Shown one piece after another: positions 9,682 to 17,858 of a DNA stretch of 64,000 nt. The position numbers and the translations under genes are program-made. Source of the stretch: Egicoccus sp. AB-alg2. GTDB lineage: Bacteria > Actinomycetota > Nitriliruptoria > Nitriliruptorales > Nitriliruptoraceae. Numbering within the stretch: the stretch's first letter is position 1; each line of letters begins with the position of its first letter. The notes below the pieces were generated by a model. The model saw nothing but the letters and a program-made list of their open reading frames with translations. It was not told the DNA's origin and did not search any database. The stretch is taken from positions 248,001 through 312,000 of the forward strand of contig NZ_JBGUAX010000003.1 of the NCBI RefSeq assembly GCF_041821065.1, given 5' to 3'.

Positions 9682-10797
9682 CTAGGAGACGCTCAGCGGC
9701 AGCGAGCGGCCGACGATCGACTGCTTGCGCTGCGCCAGCTGCTGGGCGACCTGCTTGATCGCGATCGAGGCCGGCACGTCCGGGTTGGACAGCACCAGCG
9801 GCAGGCCGGCGTCGCTGCCCTCGCGCAGCCGCGGGTCGATCGGGATGCGTCCGAGCAGGTCGGTGTCCAGCGCCTCGGCCAGCTCCTGGCCGCCGCCCGA
9901 GCCGAACACGTCGTGCGTCGACCCGCAGTCGGGGCAGGTGAAGGTGGCCATGTTCTCGATCACGCCGGCGACCTTCATGCCGGTCTGCTCGGTGGCCTTG
10001 CCCGCCCGAAGCGCGACCTTCTGGGCCGCCTGCTGGGGCGTCGTGACCACGACCATGTCGGCATTGGGCAGCATCTGGGCCAGCGAGATGGCGATGTCGC
10101 CGGTGCCCGGCGGCAGGTCGCACAGCAGGAAGTCGAGCTCGCCCCAGTGGACGTCGGAGAGGAACTGCTGCAGCGCCCGGTGCAGCATCGGGCCGCGCCA
10201 GATCACCGAGCGGTCGGGGTCGGTGAAGAACCCGATCGAGATCACCTTGCAGCCGTGGGCCTGCAGCGGCATGACCATGCCCTCGAACGCCACCGGCTTG
10301 CCGGAGACGCCGAGCATGCGGGGGATCGAGTAGCCCCAGATGTCCGCGTCCAGCACGCCGACGTTGTGCCCCTGCTGTGCCAGTGCCACGGCCAGGTTCA
10401 CGGTGACCGACGACTTGCCGACCCCGCCCTTGCCGGAGGCGACGGCGATCACCTTGGTCGGCGAGTCGGCCGAGGCGAAGCTGATGTCCATCTGCGGGTT
10501 CGCGGCGCCGCGTTCGGCTCGCAGGTTGGCCGACAGCTGCTGGCGCTCGGTGTCGGTCATCGAGCCGAACGCGACCTGGACGTCGTCGACGCCCGGCAGC
10601 TGCCGCACGGCGTTGGTGACGTCGCGGGTGATGCGGTCCTTCAGCGGACAGCCCGGCACCGTCAGCTTGATCTTGACGCCGACCCGGGACCCCTCGATGA
10701 CCACCTCCTCGACCATGCCGAGCTCGGTGATGGGCTTGTCGATCTCCGGGTCGTCGACGGTCGCGAGGACCTCGAGGACCTGCTCCTTCGTGGGCAC
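9682..10797 (-). CDS. mrp: Mrp/NBP35-family Fe-S cluster carrier ATPase
   Basis: This 371-residue cytosolic P-loop protein delivers iron-sulfur clusters to apo-proteins. Residues 1-95 form a MIP18/DUF59 domain (EQVLEVLATVDDPEI). The deviant Walker A motif ASGKGGVGKSS begins near residue 118. Later come the switch regions and a C-terminal CPDC motif near residue 287 that bridges a cluster between subunits. The start codon is GTG at 10797. The gene is divergent from the LppM lipoprotein gene and converges with the PAP2 gene. No other Fe-S assembly gene is nearby. Confidence 0.93.
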   Translation of the reverse strand: MPTKEQVLEVLATVDDPEIDKPITELGMVEEVVIEGSRVGVKIKLTVPGCPLKDRITRDVTNAVRQLPGVDDVQVAFGSMTDTERQQLSANLRAERGAANPQMDISFASADSPTKVIAVASGKGGVGKSSVTVNLAVALAQQGHNVGVLDADIWGYSIPRMLGVSGKPVAFEGMVMPLQAHGCKVISIGFFTDPDRSVIWRGPMLHRALQQFLSDVHWGELDFLLCDLPPGTGDIAISLAQMLPNADMVVVTTPQQAAQKVALRAGKATEQTGMKVAGVIENMATFTCPDCGSTHDVFGSGGGQELAEALDTDLLGRIPIDPRLREGSDAGLPLVLSNPDVPASIAIKQVAQQLAQRKQSIVGRSLPLSVS

Positions 10798-10899
10798 ACC
10801 GGATCCATTCCGTGTCTACGAGCGGTGGGCGTGGAGGCGGCGCCGGCCGTCCCCTGGCCACGCGCGGTGCGTGGCGCCAGGGTACCGAGCGGCCCGCTG

Positions 10900-10905
10900 T
10901 AGCCT
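10900..10905 (+). promoter_or_regulatory. -10-like hexamer TAGCCT before the LppM-like gene
   Basis: TAGCCT lies 41 bases before the GTG of the lipoprotein gene, in the divergent region shared with mrp. Confidence 0.35.
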
Positions 10906-10946
10906 GCGCGCGCCCTCGCACCCCCGAATCTCCCACCGGCCCGCCC

Positions 10947-11717
10947 GTGACCGTCTCCCGCTCCCGCTGCCGGCGTCTCGTCGCGCTGCTGGCCTGCGCG
11001 CTCGCGCTGGCCGGCTGCCGCCTCGACGTCGGCGGTGAACTCGCCGTCGAACGCGACGGGTCCGGGACCGTCGGCGTGGTGCTTTCCCTCGATCCGGAGG
11101 CGGTCGCGCGGCTCGACGAGCTGGCGCTCGACCCGTTCGCGGAGCTGTCCGCCGCGGCGGTGGACGCCGACGGCTGGCAGGTCACCCGCGCCGGGAGCGA
11201 GGACGGCGGCTCGCAGGTCCGGCTCACGCACGCCGCCGGCGATCCGCAGGCGCTGACCGACGCGTTCCGCGACCTCGTGGCCGGCCTGTCGGACGACGAC
11301 CCGGCGCTGGTGGTCGACCTGGACCTCGTCGTCGAGGGCGGTGGTGCGGCGCGCCTGGACGGCACGGCCGGGCTGCGGCCACCGGCGACGGCCGGGGCTC
11401 TGCAGGACGGCGAACCCATCGGCCCGTCGGGCGAGGAGCTGGCGGCCCTGGTCGACGAGGCCGTCACCGCCACGCTGCAGGTCCGTTTGCCCGGACCGGT
11501 CGTCGAGCACGACGCCGACGAGGTGGTCGGCGGCGGGTTGTTCGTCACCAGCCCGGCCCAGACGCTGACGTGGGACGTGCCCGTCGGTGACGTGCGCACG
11601 GTCACGGCCCGGTCCGACGCTCCGCCGGTGCTGACGCTGCCCGTGATCGCCGGCGTCGCCGTAGCGTCGCTGGTGCTCGTCGGGGTCGTGATCTGGTGGT
11701 GGCGGCGCCGGGGCTGA
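10947..11717 (+). CDS. LppM-type lipoprotein with C-terminal membrane anchor
   Basis: This 256-residue exported lipoprotein has the lipobox LALAGC at about residues 18-23. The cleaved protein begins CRLDVGGELAVERDGSG, the hallmark opening of the LppM/DUF3153 family. A mixed alpha/beta body follows, with a C-terminal membrane helix (VAVASLVLVGVVIWWW) and an Arg-rich stop-transfer end, so the protein would be anchored at both ends. The mycobacterial relative LppM affects envelope lipids and phagosome behaviour; the role here is unknown. Start is GTG at 10947. Confidence 0.82.
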   Translation: MTVSRSRCRRLVALLACALALAGCRLDVGGELAVERDGSGTVGVVLSLDPEAVARLDELALDPFAELSAAAVDADGWQVTRAGSEDGGSQVRLTHAAGDPQALTDAFRDLVAGLSDDDPALVVDLDLVVEGGGAARLDGTAGLRPPATAGALQDGEPIGPSGEELAALVDEAVTATLQVRLPGPVVEHDADEVVGGGLFVTSPAQTLTWDVPVGDVRTVTARSDAPPVLTLPVIAGVAVASLVLVGVVIWWWRRRG

Positions 11718-11772
11718 GCACGGCGTTCGGGCCGGCGTCGCCGGCGCGCCCGTGCAGCGCCGGTCGGCTCAG
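11713..11772. terminator. Imperfect long hairpin between convergent genes
   Basis: Outer arms GGCTGAGC/GCTCAGCC and inner arms GCACGG/CCGTGC flank a GC-rich core. The outer arms include the stop codons of the LppM-like gene and of the facing gene, so this could serve as a two-way terminator. Pairing is discontinuous. Confidence 0.3.
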
Positions 11773-12542
11773 CCGCGCGGCGTGAGCTCGACCACCTTGC
11801 AGTGCTGCTTCCAGCGCTGGAGCGCGGCGTCGCCGTCGGGCAGGTTCAGGCGCGTGCCCAGGCCGAGTGCCGCGATCTTGTCGAACTCCGCGTCGTCCTC
11901 GACCACCCGTACGTCGCAGTCGAGCTCGCCGATGGTGGCCTTGATGTCCTTGGACTTCACCACGACCGTGACGACGTCGTTGCGCTCGAGGTTCGGCAGT
12001 TCCTGCTCGGTCTCGCCCTTCACGACGAACAGCTTCTGCCCCTGCTGCACGTACCACGCCGGCCGCGAGATCGTGGAGCCGTCCGGCTGCGGGATCCGGA
12101 TCCAGCAGATCGAGCCCTTCTTGAGGGCCGTCTCCGCCGCCTCCAGCAGCACGCCGGCGCTGGTCACCGACTCCGGCGCGTCGATGAACACGGGGATGCG
12201 GCCCGCGATCTGGCCGTCGAGGTAGAAGACCAGCGTGTGCTCGGCGCTGGAGGTGATCGGGACGCGCTCCTCCACGCGACGGCGGAACAGGTCCTCGAAC
12301 ATCGCGCCGCGCAGCTCGACGTAGCGCGGCGGGGACTCCCAGATCACGGTGCCGTCCGGGTCGACCAGCACCAGGACCTCTTCGTAGGTTCCCTGCGAGC
12401 CCTTGTAGACCCGGTTGATGCCGAAGGGCTGCGACGTGCCGGGCAGCTCGCCGAGGACCCGGATGACCGGATCGGCCACGCCGGTCGACTCGTGCTTGTC
12501 GATGTCGAACGCCATGGCGGACATCAGCTGGACCCGGGCCAT
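11769..12542 (-). CDS. Conserved-looking protein of unknown function, possible split-barrel fold
   Basis: This 257-residue soluble protein has no signal peptide or membrane helix. The central and C-terminal parts (SRPAWYVQQGQKLFVVKG, then strand-rich text ending in VVVKSKD and a final acidic helix) have the rhythm of FMN-binding split-barrel proteins. I see no decisive cofactor residue. ATG at 12542 is chosen because GAGAGGGAA lies about 8 bases upstream; longer forms extend into Arg-rich non-coding-like sequence. It is divergent from the acyl-CoA dehydrogenase gene. Confidence 0.75.
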   Translation of the reverse strand: MARVQLMSAMAFDIDKHESTGVADPVIRVLGELPGTSQPFGINRVYKGSQGTYEEVLVLVDPDGTVIWESPPRYVELRGAMFEDLFRRRVEERVPITSSAEHTLVFYLDGQIAGRIPVFIDAPESVTSAGVLLEAAETALKKGSICWIRIPQPDGSTISRPAWYVQQGQKLFVVKGETEQELPNLERNDVVTVVVKSKDIKATIGELDCDVRVVEDDAEFDKIAALGLGTRLNLPDGDAALQRWKQHCKVVELTPRG

Positions 12543-12630
12543 GGGGCTTCCCTCTCGGCGGATCGTGGCGGATCTGGCGGCAGCCGCTGGTACTCGCGGC
12601 AGCGGCGAACGGTGCCTGCGGAGCGCCCGG

Positions 12631-12636
12631 AGCATA
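12631..12636 (-). promoter_or_regulatory. -10-like hexamer TATGCT upstream of 11769-12542
   Basis: Read on the minus strand, TATGCT lies 88 bases before the ATG at 12542. Confidence 0.3.
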
Positions 12637-12740
12637 GCCGCGCGGGCGTCGGCCACCCGAAGCGCCGGGGGGGCGTGGCGACCCGGGACGTCCGTCCGCT
12701 TCGCGTCGCTGGTGGTTCCCGGCCCGATCGGACCGTGGGC

Positions 12741-12746
12741 TAGCGT
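12741..12746 (+). promoter_or_regulatory. -10-like hexamer TAGCGT before acyl-CoA dehydrogenase
   Basis: TAGCGT lies 35 bases before the GTG at 12782. It is one of the most frequent versions of the recurrent hexamer. Confidence 0.45.
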
Positions 12747-12781
12747 CGGATCACCCCACGCCGCCGAGGAGGAGTGGTCCC

Positions 12782-13918
12782 GTGAGCACGGAGCTCGACG
12801 CGCTTCGCAAGATCGTCCGCGACTTCTGCGACCGCGAGATCCGCCCGTACGCGCGCGACCGCGACCGCGAGGAGACCTACCCCTCGGAACTGATCCCGGG
12901 CCTGGCCGAGCTGGGCATCCTCGGCGCCGCCGTCCCCGAGGAGTTCGGCGGTGCCGGCCTCGATGCCGCCGGCTACCGCATCGTCATCGAGGAACTGGGG
13001 GCCGCCGACTCGTCGATCCGGTCGCTCGTGTCGGTCAACGTCGGCCTGGTCGGCAAGAGCATCAACCGCTGGGGCACCGACGAGCAGAAGCAGCGGTGGC
13101 TGCCCGGTCTGTGCCGCGGCGAGCTCGGTGCGTTCGGACTCACCGAGCCCGGTGCCGGGTCCAACCCGTCGCAGATGACCACCAAGGCCGTGCGCGACGG
13201 CGAGGAGTGGGTGCTCGACGGCGCCAAGATCTTCATCACCAACGGCAGTCGCGGCGCCGTCACCAAGGTGTTCGCGCGGGCGATCGTCGACGGCGAGGAC
13301 CGCGGCATCACCTGTTTCCTCGTCCCGCAGGACACGCCCGGCTACCAGGGGCGCGCGATCCACGGCAAGCTCGGCCTCCGGGCAGGTGACACGGCCGAGA
13401 TCGCGCTCGAGGGCGTCCGTGTCGGTGACGACGCCGTCCTCGGCGAGGTCGGCGGCGGCATGAAGGTGGCGCTCTCCGCCCTGGACGACGGGCGCTTCTC
13501 GCTGGCGTCCGGCGCGGCCGGCCTGGCCCGCGAGGCCCTCGAGGTGAGCCTGCGCTACGCGGACGAGCGCGAGCAGTTCGGCGCGCCGATCGCCTCCAAG
13601 CAGCTGGTGCAGGAGCTGCTGGCCGCCATGCACGTCGACGTCCAGGCCTGCCGTGGCCTGCTGGACCAGGTCGTCGCCAAGCTCCAGACGGGGGAGCGGG
13701 CCACGCTGGAGATCTCCACCGCCAAGCTGTTCTGCACCGAGGCGTCGGTGCGCTGCGCCGACCGCGCCGTCCAGGTCCACGGCGGCTACGGCTACATCGA
13801 CGAGTACCCCGTCCAGCGGATGCTGCGCGACGCGCGTGTCACCACGCTCTACGAGGGCACCAGCCAGGTCCAGCACCTCATCATCGGACGCATGCTCACC
13901 GGCCACAACGCCTTCTGA
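12782..13918 (+). CDS. Acyl-CoA dehydrogenase (short/medium-chain type)
   Basis: This 378-residue FAD flavoenzyme oxidises acyl-CoA to the trans-2-enoyl-CoA. It shows the family signatures GAFGLTEPGAGSNPSQM (FAD/substrate loop), a second central block DKLGLRAGDTAEI-like (here GKLGLRAGDTAEIALEGV), and a C-terminal YGYIDEYPVQRMLRDARV. The catalytic base lies in the LYEGTSQVQ segment near the end, as in short-chain and isovaleryl-type enzymes. The GTG start has GAGGAGGAG about 6 bases upstream. It is followed by a duplicated 60-bp element rather than by an obvious partner gene. Electron transfer flavoprotein genes are not in the window. Confidence 0.93.
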   Translation: MSTELDALRKIVRDFCDREIRPYARDRDREETYPSELIPGLAELGILGAAVPEEFGGAGLDAAGYRIVIEELGAADSSIRSLVSVNVGLVGKSINRWGTDEQKQRWLPGLCRGELGAFGLTEPGAGSNPSQMTTKAVRDGEEWVLDGAKIFITNGSRGAVTKVFARAIVDGEDRGITCFLVPQDTPGYQGRAIHGKLGLRAGDTAEIALEGVRVGDDAVLGEVGGGMKVALSALDDGRFSLASGAAGLAREALEVSLRYADEREQFGAPIASKQLVQELLAAMHVDVQACRGLLDQVVAKLQTGERATLEISTAKLFCTEASVRCADRAVQVHGGYGYIDEYPVQRMLRDARVTTLYEGTSQVQHLIIGRMLTGHNAF

Positions 13919-14038
13919 TTCGATCCCACCCGCCACCCCGATCGTCTCGCTCGCTCCGCTCGCTCGTTGCCTCGCCTGTTCGATCCCACCCGCCACCCCG
14001 ATCGTCTCGCTCGCTCCGCTCGCTCGTTGCCTCGCCTG
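13919..14038. repeat. Two perfect tandem copies of a 60-bp intergenic element
   Basis: Positions 13919-13978 and 13979-14038 are identical over 60 bases. Each unit starts TTCGATCCCACCCGCCACC and contains a run of GCTC steps (CTCGCTCGCTCCGCTCGCTC). It begins right after the acyl-CoA dehydrogenase stop. It resembles an extragenic repeat family and not a gene, though both copies are open in some frames. Confidence 0.95.
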
Positions 14039-14057
14039 ACGATCCGGGAACGGCGGC

Positions 14058-14063
14058 TACCTT
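14058..14063 (+). promoter_or_regulatory. -10-like hexamer TACCTT before the PHP gene
   Basis: TACCTT lies 28 bases before the GTG at 14092, just after the tandem repeat. Confidence 0.35.
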
Positions 14064-14091
14064 GAGCCGCCATCTCGACGGGGAGTCATCC

Positions 14092-14967
14092 GTGGCCGGA
14101 TTCGACCTGCACACGCACAGCACCTATTCCGACGGCACCACCACGCCGGAACAGAACGTGCGGGACGCGGTCGCCCTCGGACTCGACGGGCTCGGCATCA
14201 CCGACCACGACACCACCGAGCCGTACGAGGCCGCCCGAGCCGCGGCGGACGGCACCGGCCTGGAACTGGTCCTCGGCACCGAGTTCTCCGCGGAGCTCGA
14301 CGGTCACTCCGTCCACGTGCTCGGGTACTGGATCGACCCCGGTCACGGTCCGCTCGTCGACGAGCTCGACCGGCTGCGCAACGAACGGCTCCACCGGGCC
14401 CGGGCCATCGTGGAGAAGTTCAACGGCCTCGGCGTCGAGGTCACCTTCGCCCGGGTCCAGGAGCTGGCCGGCGCCGCACCCATCGGCCGGCCGCACATCG
14501 CCCAGGCCGTCGTTGAGGCCGGCGCCGCACCCGACACCCGTACGGTGTTCGACACCTGGCTCGCCGACGGCGGGCCCGCCTACGTGGAGAAGCACGCCGT
14601 CACGCCCGAACGCGCGGTCGAACTGCTGGTCGCCGCCGGCGGGGTGGCGGTGCTCGCCCACCCGGGCCTGTACGGCACGCGCGGCGAGCCGGGCACGGGC
14701 GCGGTGAACGGCGGCCGCGCCTCGGGTCCCGGCCTGGACGCCGAGGTGGTCGAGCGCATGGCCGCCGTCGGCCTGGCCGGCATCGAGGCCGACCACCCCG
14801 ACCACACCGACGAGCACCGCGCCCGCTACCGCGACCTGGCGGGCGCGCTCGGGCTCGAGCGCACCGCCGGCTCGGACTACCACGGCGCGGGCAAGGACAA
14901 CCAGCTCGGCTCCGCGACCACCGACCGCGAGGTCGTCGAGCGCCTCCGCGCCTGGCGGCGCGCCTAG
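14092..14967 (+). CDS. PHP-domain phosphoesterase
   Basis: This 291-residue cytosolic metal-dependent phosphoesterase has the PHP fold. It shows HTHSTYSDG at residues 7-15, GITDHD, EFSAELDGHSVHVLGYW, AHPG and GSDYHG, so the metal-binding His and Asp residues of all four motifs are present. Relatives include RNase AM/YciV-type 5'-3' enzymes and 3',5'-nucleoside bisphosphate phosphatases, so a role in nucleotide or RNA-fragment turnover is likely. GTG at 14092 is preferred over TTG at 14062 because GGGGAG sits 6 bases upstream. Confidence 0.88.
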   Translation: MAGFDLHTHSTYSDGTTTPEQNVRDAVALGLDGLGITDHDTTEPYEAARAAADGTGLELVLGTEFSAELDGHSVHVLGYWIDPGHGPLVDELDRLRNERLHRARAIVEKFNGLGVEVTFARVQELAGAAPIGRPHIAQAVVEAGAAPDTRTVFDTWLADGGPAYVEKHAVTPERAVELLVAAGGVAVLAHPGLYGTRGEPGTGAVNGGRASGPGLDAEVVERMAAVGLAGIEADHPDHTDEHRARYRDLAGALGLERTAGSDYHGAGKDNQLGSATTDREVVERLRAWRRA

Positions 14968-15208
14968 GCTCACCCGCCGGCGGACCGCCGGATTTCCTGG
15001 CCGCCCGGCTTCCACCCCCGGTCTTTCCATGCGACACTGGCCGCAAGGACAGGGACCGGTCGGACACCGCATGCGGACGGGTCGGGCGGTGTCCGACCAC
15101 CCGGCCGGTCGGCCAGACTCCCGGCGGTCGGCGCGATGCACGCGCCGGGCGTGCAGGCGGCCCGGCAGACCGGCGGCCGGCCCGAACGTTGATGTGGAGG
15201 AACCCCAG

Positions 15209-15793
15209 TTGGAGCCCCAGCAGGTCCAGAAGGCACAGAAGATCGTTCCCGTCCCGACGCTGCACTTCGGGGAGGGCGCGCTGGCGGGGCGGGTGGTTCG
15301 GCTCGACCGTGACGTGGCCACCATCGGCCGTCGCGAGGACAACGCCTACGTCATCCCGGACCCGCGCGTGTCGCGCCTGCACGCCGAGATCCGCAAGGAA
15401 GCCAGCGCCGTCATCGTCACCGACCTCGGCTCCAGCGCCGGCACGAAGGTCAACGGCGAGGAGATCAACGGCCCCGCCGTCGTCCGGCACGGGGACCGGG
15501 TCAGCTTCGGCCCGGTGACGGCGACGTTCGAGGACCCCGCGGCCGCGTCCCAGGCCGAGGACGCCACGATGGTGTTCGAGGTCCCCAAGGTGGAGACCGG
15601 CCCGCACCTCTCGCCGCGCCAGCAGCAGGTCCTGGAGCTGATGGCCGAGGGCATGACCAATGCGGAGATCGGTGAGCAGCTCGGCGTGACCGAGCGCACC
15701 GTCAAGGCCTACGCCCAGGAGCTGTACGACAAGCTGGGCGTCCGCAACCGCGCCGGCGCCGTCGCCGAGGCAGCGAAGCTCGGCCTCCTGTAG
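15209..15793 (+). CDS. FHA-domain transcription regulator with LuxR-type DNA-binding domain
   Basis: This 194-residue two-domain protein has a forkhead-associated domain at about residues 20-105 (ATIGRREDNAYVIPD, then SRLHAEI, LGSSAGTKVNG and VRHGDRVSFG) that should bind a phosphothreonine partner. A C-terminal LuxR/GerE helix-turn-helix follows at about 130-194 (LSPRQQQVLELMAEGMTNAEIGEQLGV). It lacks a receiver domain, so the input is probably a Ser/Thr kinase or a phosphorylated peptide rather than a histidine kinase. TTG at 15209 is chosen because GGAGG sits 8 bases upstream; GTG at 15194 is the alternative. The 240 bases before it contain no gene. Confidence 0.9.
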   Translation: MEPQQVQKAQKIVPVPTLHFGEGALAGRVVRLDRDVATIGRREDNAYVIPDPRVSRLHAEIRKEASAVIVTDLGSSAGTKVNGEEINGPAVVRHGDRVSFGPVTATFEDPAAASQAEDATMVFEVPKVETGPHLSPRQQQVLELMAEGMTNAEIGEQLGVTERTVKAYAQELYDKLGVRNRAGAVAEAAKLGLL

Positions 15794-15936
15794 GAACCGC
15801 TCGACCACTCCCGACGTCGACGGCCCCCGGGGCCGGTCGTCGGGGGGACCTTGCTGCTCGACCCTGAGGGGTCTGCGCTGCGCGAGCCCCCCGCCGAACC
15901 GGACCCGGGGGCCGTCTCCTCTCCCGAGGTGTCTCG

Positions 15937-16581
15937 ATGGACCTGCAGGTCGTCTTCGACGCTGGGTTGGCGGTGCAGGCGTTCGTGACGTTGTTGGTCA
16001 TCATGGACCCGTTGGGCAACGTGCCGGTGTTCCTGGCGCTGACGGCGAACGACACCGCTGCCCGGCGCCGCCGGACCGCCCGTCACGCGATGACCGCGGC
16101 GGCGGTGATCATCTACCTGTTCGCCTTCTTCGGCACGCAGATCCTCGCCAGCCTCTCGATCGGGCTGCCGGCGCTCCAGGCCGGCGGCGGGGTGGTGCTG
16201 TTCCTCACCGCCCTGGAGATGCTGAAGGGCGACATCCTGGTGCCCAGCAAGGCGGAGGGCGTCAACGTCGCCGTCGTGCCGCTCGGCGTGCCGCTGCTGG
16301 CCGGCCCGGGTGCGATCTCCGCGGCCATGGTGTTCATGAGCGAGACGGGCACCGGCCGGATCGACGTCGGCCGGCAGCTGACCGTGGCGCTCGCGATCGG
16401 CGCGGTGCTCCTGGTCGTCTACCTCACCATGCGCTACGCCGAGGTGCTCGAGCGGCTCCTCAAGGACAACGGGATCCACCTGGTGACCCGGGTGATGGGG
16501 ATGTTGCTGATCGCCATCTCCATCGAGCTGGTCGCCACCGCCGTGCAGGCGTACGTCGACGGCGCTTCCGCGCTGCCGTGA
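15937..16581 (+). CDS. MarC-family integral membrane protein
   Basis: This 214-residue protein has six predicted membrane helices in the MarC/UPF0056 pattern. It opens with the conserved LLVIMDPLGNVPVF segment and has the central block VPLGVPLLAGPGAISAAMV, which mark the family. Transport substrate and function are unknown even in Escherichia coli. The earlier link to antibiotic resistance is not supported. ATG start with CGAGG upstream. Confidence 0.88.
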   Translation: MDLQVVFDAGLAVQAFVTLLVIMDPLGNVPVFLALTANDTAARRRRTARHAMTAAAVIIYLFAFFGTQILASLSIGLPALQAGGGVVLFLTALEMLKGDILVPSKAEGVNVAVVPLGVPLLAGPGAISAAMVFMSETGTGRIDVGRQLTVALAIGAVLLVVYLTMRYAEVLERLLKDNGIHLVTRVMGMLLIAISIELVATAVQAYVDGASALP

Positions 16582-16625
16582 TGCACGGGCGCCGGTCCGA
16601 GGACGATCCGGGCGCCACCCGTCGG

Positions 16626-16631
16626 TAGTCT
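16626..16631 (+). promoter_or_regulatory. -10-like hexamer TAGTCT before the ParA gene
   Basis: TAGTCT lies 40 bases before the GTG at 16672. Confidence 0.35.
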
Positions 16632-16671
16632 CTGGCGACGGCACCGACGCCCCCCGACCACCGGAGTCCAC

Positions 16672-17517
16672 GTGCCCGCGACCGTGTACGCGTTCGCCAA
16701 CCAGAAGGGCGGCGTCGGCAAGACGACGTCCTGCCTGAACGTCGCGGCGGCCATGGCCGAGCTCGGTCGCGCCGTCCTGGTCGTGGACCTGGACCCGCAG
16801 GCGTGCCTGACCTTCTCCCTGGGCTACGACCCCGACACGACCGAGCCGTCCCTCAACGACACCGTCGTCGGGCGGGTGCACCTGGCCGACACGATCGTCC
16901 AGCACGGTGAGGTCGACGTCGCGCCGGCCAACATCGACCTGGCCGGCGCCGAGGTGACCCTGCTGTCACGCACCGGCCGGGAGTACCTGCTGCGGGGCGA
17001 GCTGACCGACCTGCTCGACAGCTACGACGCCGTGTTCGTCGACTGCGCCCCGTCGCTGGGCGTCCTGACGATCAACGGGCTGACGGCCGCCGACGAGGTG
17101 GTCATCCCGGTGCAGTGCGAGACGCTGTCACACCGGGGGGTCTCGCAGTTGCTGGACACCATCGGCGACGTGCGACGGCTGACCAACCGCGGCCTGGTGG
17201 TGCGGGGACTGCTGGCGACCATGTTCGACCCGAGGACCCGCCACAGCCGCGAGGTACTCCGCGACCTGCTCAGCCGCTACGAGCTGCCGCTGATCGGCCC
17301 CCCGGTGCGCAAGTCGATCCGGTTCGCCGAGTCGCCGACCGCCGGGACCACGCTCGTCGGCACCGGCGCCGACGTGCCGGGTGTGGCCGCCTACCGGGCG
17401 ATCGCCCGGGAACTGCTCGACCTGCCGGTCGAGGAGGAGCTGCTCGAGGCCGCCGGCTGGACCGTCGACCGGCAGGCGGAGATCCTCGGGCTGACGCAGG
17501 GGGCGTCGCGTGCCTGA
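16672..17517 (+). CDS. Orphan ParA/Soj-family ATPase
   Basis: This 281-residue protein is a ParA/MinD-type P-loop ATPase with the deviant Walker A KGGVGKTT at residues 11-18. The Walker A' region is VVDLDPQACLTFSLG and the Walker B region is VFVDCAPSLG, followed by VIPVQCETLSHRGVSQLL. Catalytic and DNA/membrane-binding surfaces look complete. No ParB or centromere-like repeat is adjacent, so this is more likely a positioning ATPase for a cellular cargo than the chromosome segregation ATPase. It overlaps the next gene by 8 bases, which suggests that the zinc-ribbon protein is its partner. Confidence 0.85.
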   Translation: MPATVYAFANQKGGVGKTTSCLNVAAAMAELGRAVLVVDLDPQACLTFSLGYDPDTTEPSLNDTVVGRVHLADTIVQHGEVDVAPANIDLAGAEVTLLSRTGREYLLRGELTDLLDSYDAVFVDCAPSLGVLTINGLTAADEVVIPVQCETLSHRGVSQLLDTIGDVRRLTNRGLVVRGLLATMFDPRTRHSREVLRDLLSRYELPLIGPPVRKSIRFAESPTAGTTLVGTGADVPGVAAYRAIARELLDLPVEEELLEAAGWTVDRQAEILGLTQGASRA

Positions 17518-17845
17518 GCCGTCACCGTCGCCCTTCGACCGTGTCCGCAAACCCGACCCCAGCGCCGCTCGGGTCCGTGACGGGCAGGGCAAGGAGGCGC
17601 TGTACAGCACCGCGCCGACGGCCGCCCCGCCACCGCAGATCGAGGTGACCTGCGACCGGTGCGGGGTGCTGCGCGGCGTCACCGTCGTCGAGGCGCTGCG
17701 GCTGCTCAGGCCGCCGGCACTCTTCAACCCCTTGCGCAGCCGGTTGTGGAGCCGCTGCCCGACCTGCGGGCGACGGGCCTGGCTTCGCATCGAACTCGGT
17801 CAGGCCCTGCGGGTGCTGCGCTCCCAGATCCCCGGCCGGGGATAG
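17510..17845 (+). CDS. Small zinc-ribbon-like protein coupled to ParA
   Basis: This 111-residue protein starts with a GTG inside the ParA gene. Its first 45 residues are Pro/Ala-rich and disordered. The rest holds two Cys pairs, CDRCG and CPTCG, about 35 residues apart, the layout of a zinc ribbon. The intervening segment is hydrophobic and basic (VEALRLLRPPALFNPLRSRLW). The C-terminus is a basic helix. No family is recognised. It may link ParA to its cargo or to nucleic acid; this is inference from the overlap alone. Confidence 0.75.
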   Translation: MPEPSPSPFDRVRKPDPSAARVRDGQGKEALYSTAPTAAPPPQIEVTCDRCGVLRGVTVVEALRLLRPPALFNPLRSRLWSRCPTCGRRAWLRIELGQALRVLRSQIPGRG

Positions 17846-17858
17846 CCGCCGGTCCGCG

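Noticed and set aside
14977-14991. CCGGCGG-A-CCGCCGG palindrome after the PHP gene
   Set aside because: Too short and with a 1-base loop. Such palindromes are common by chance in this composition.
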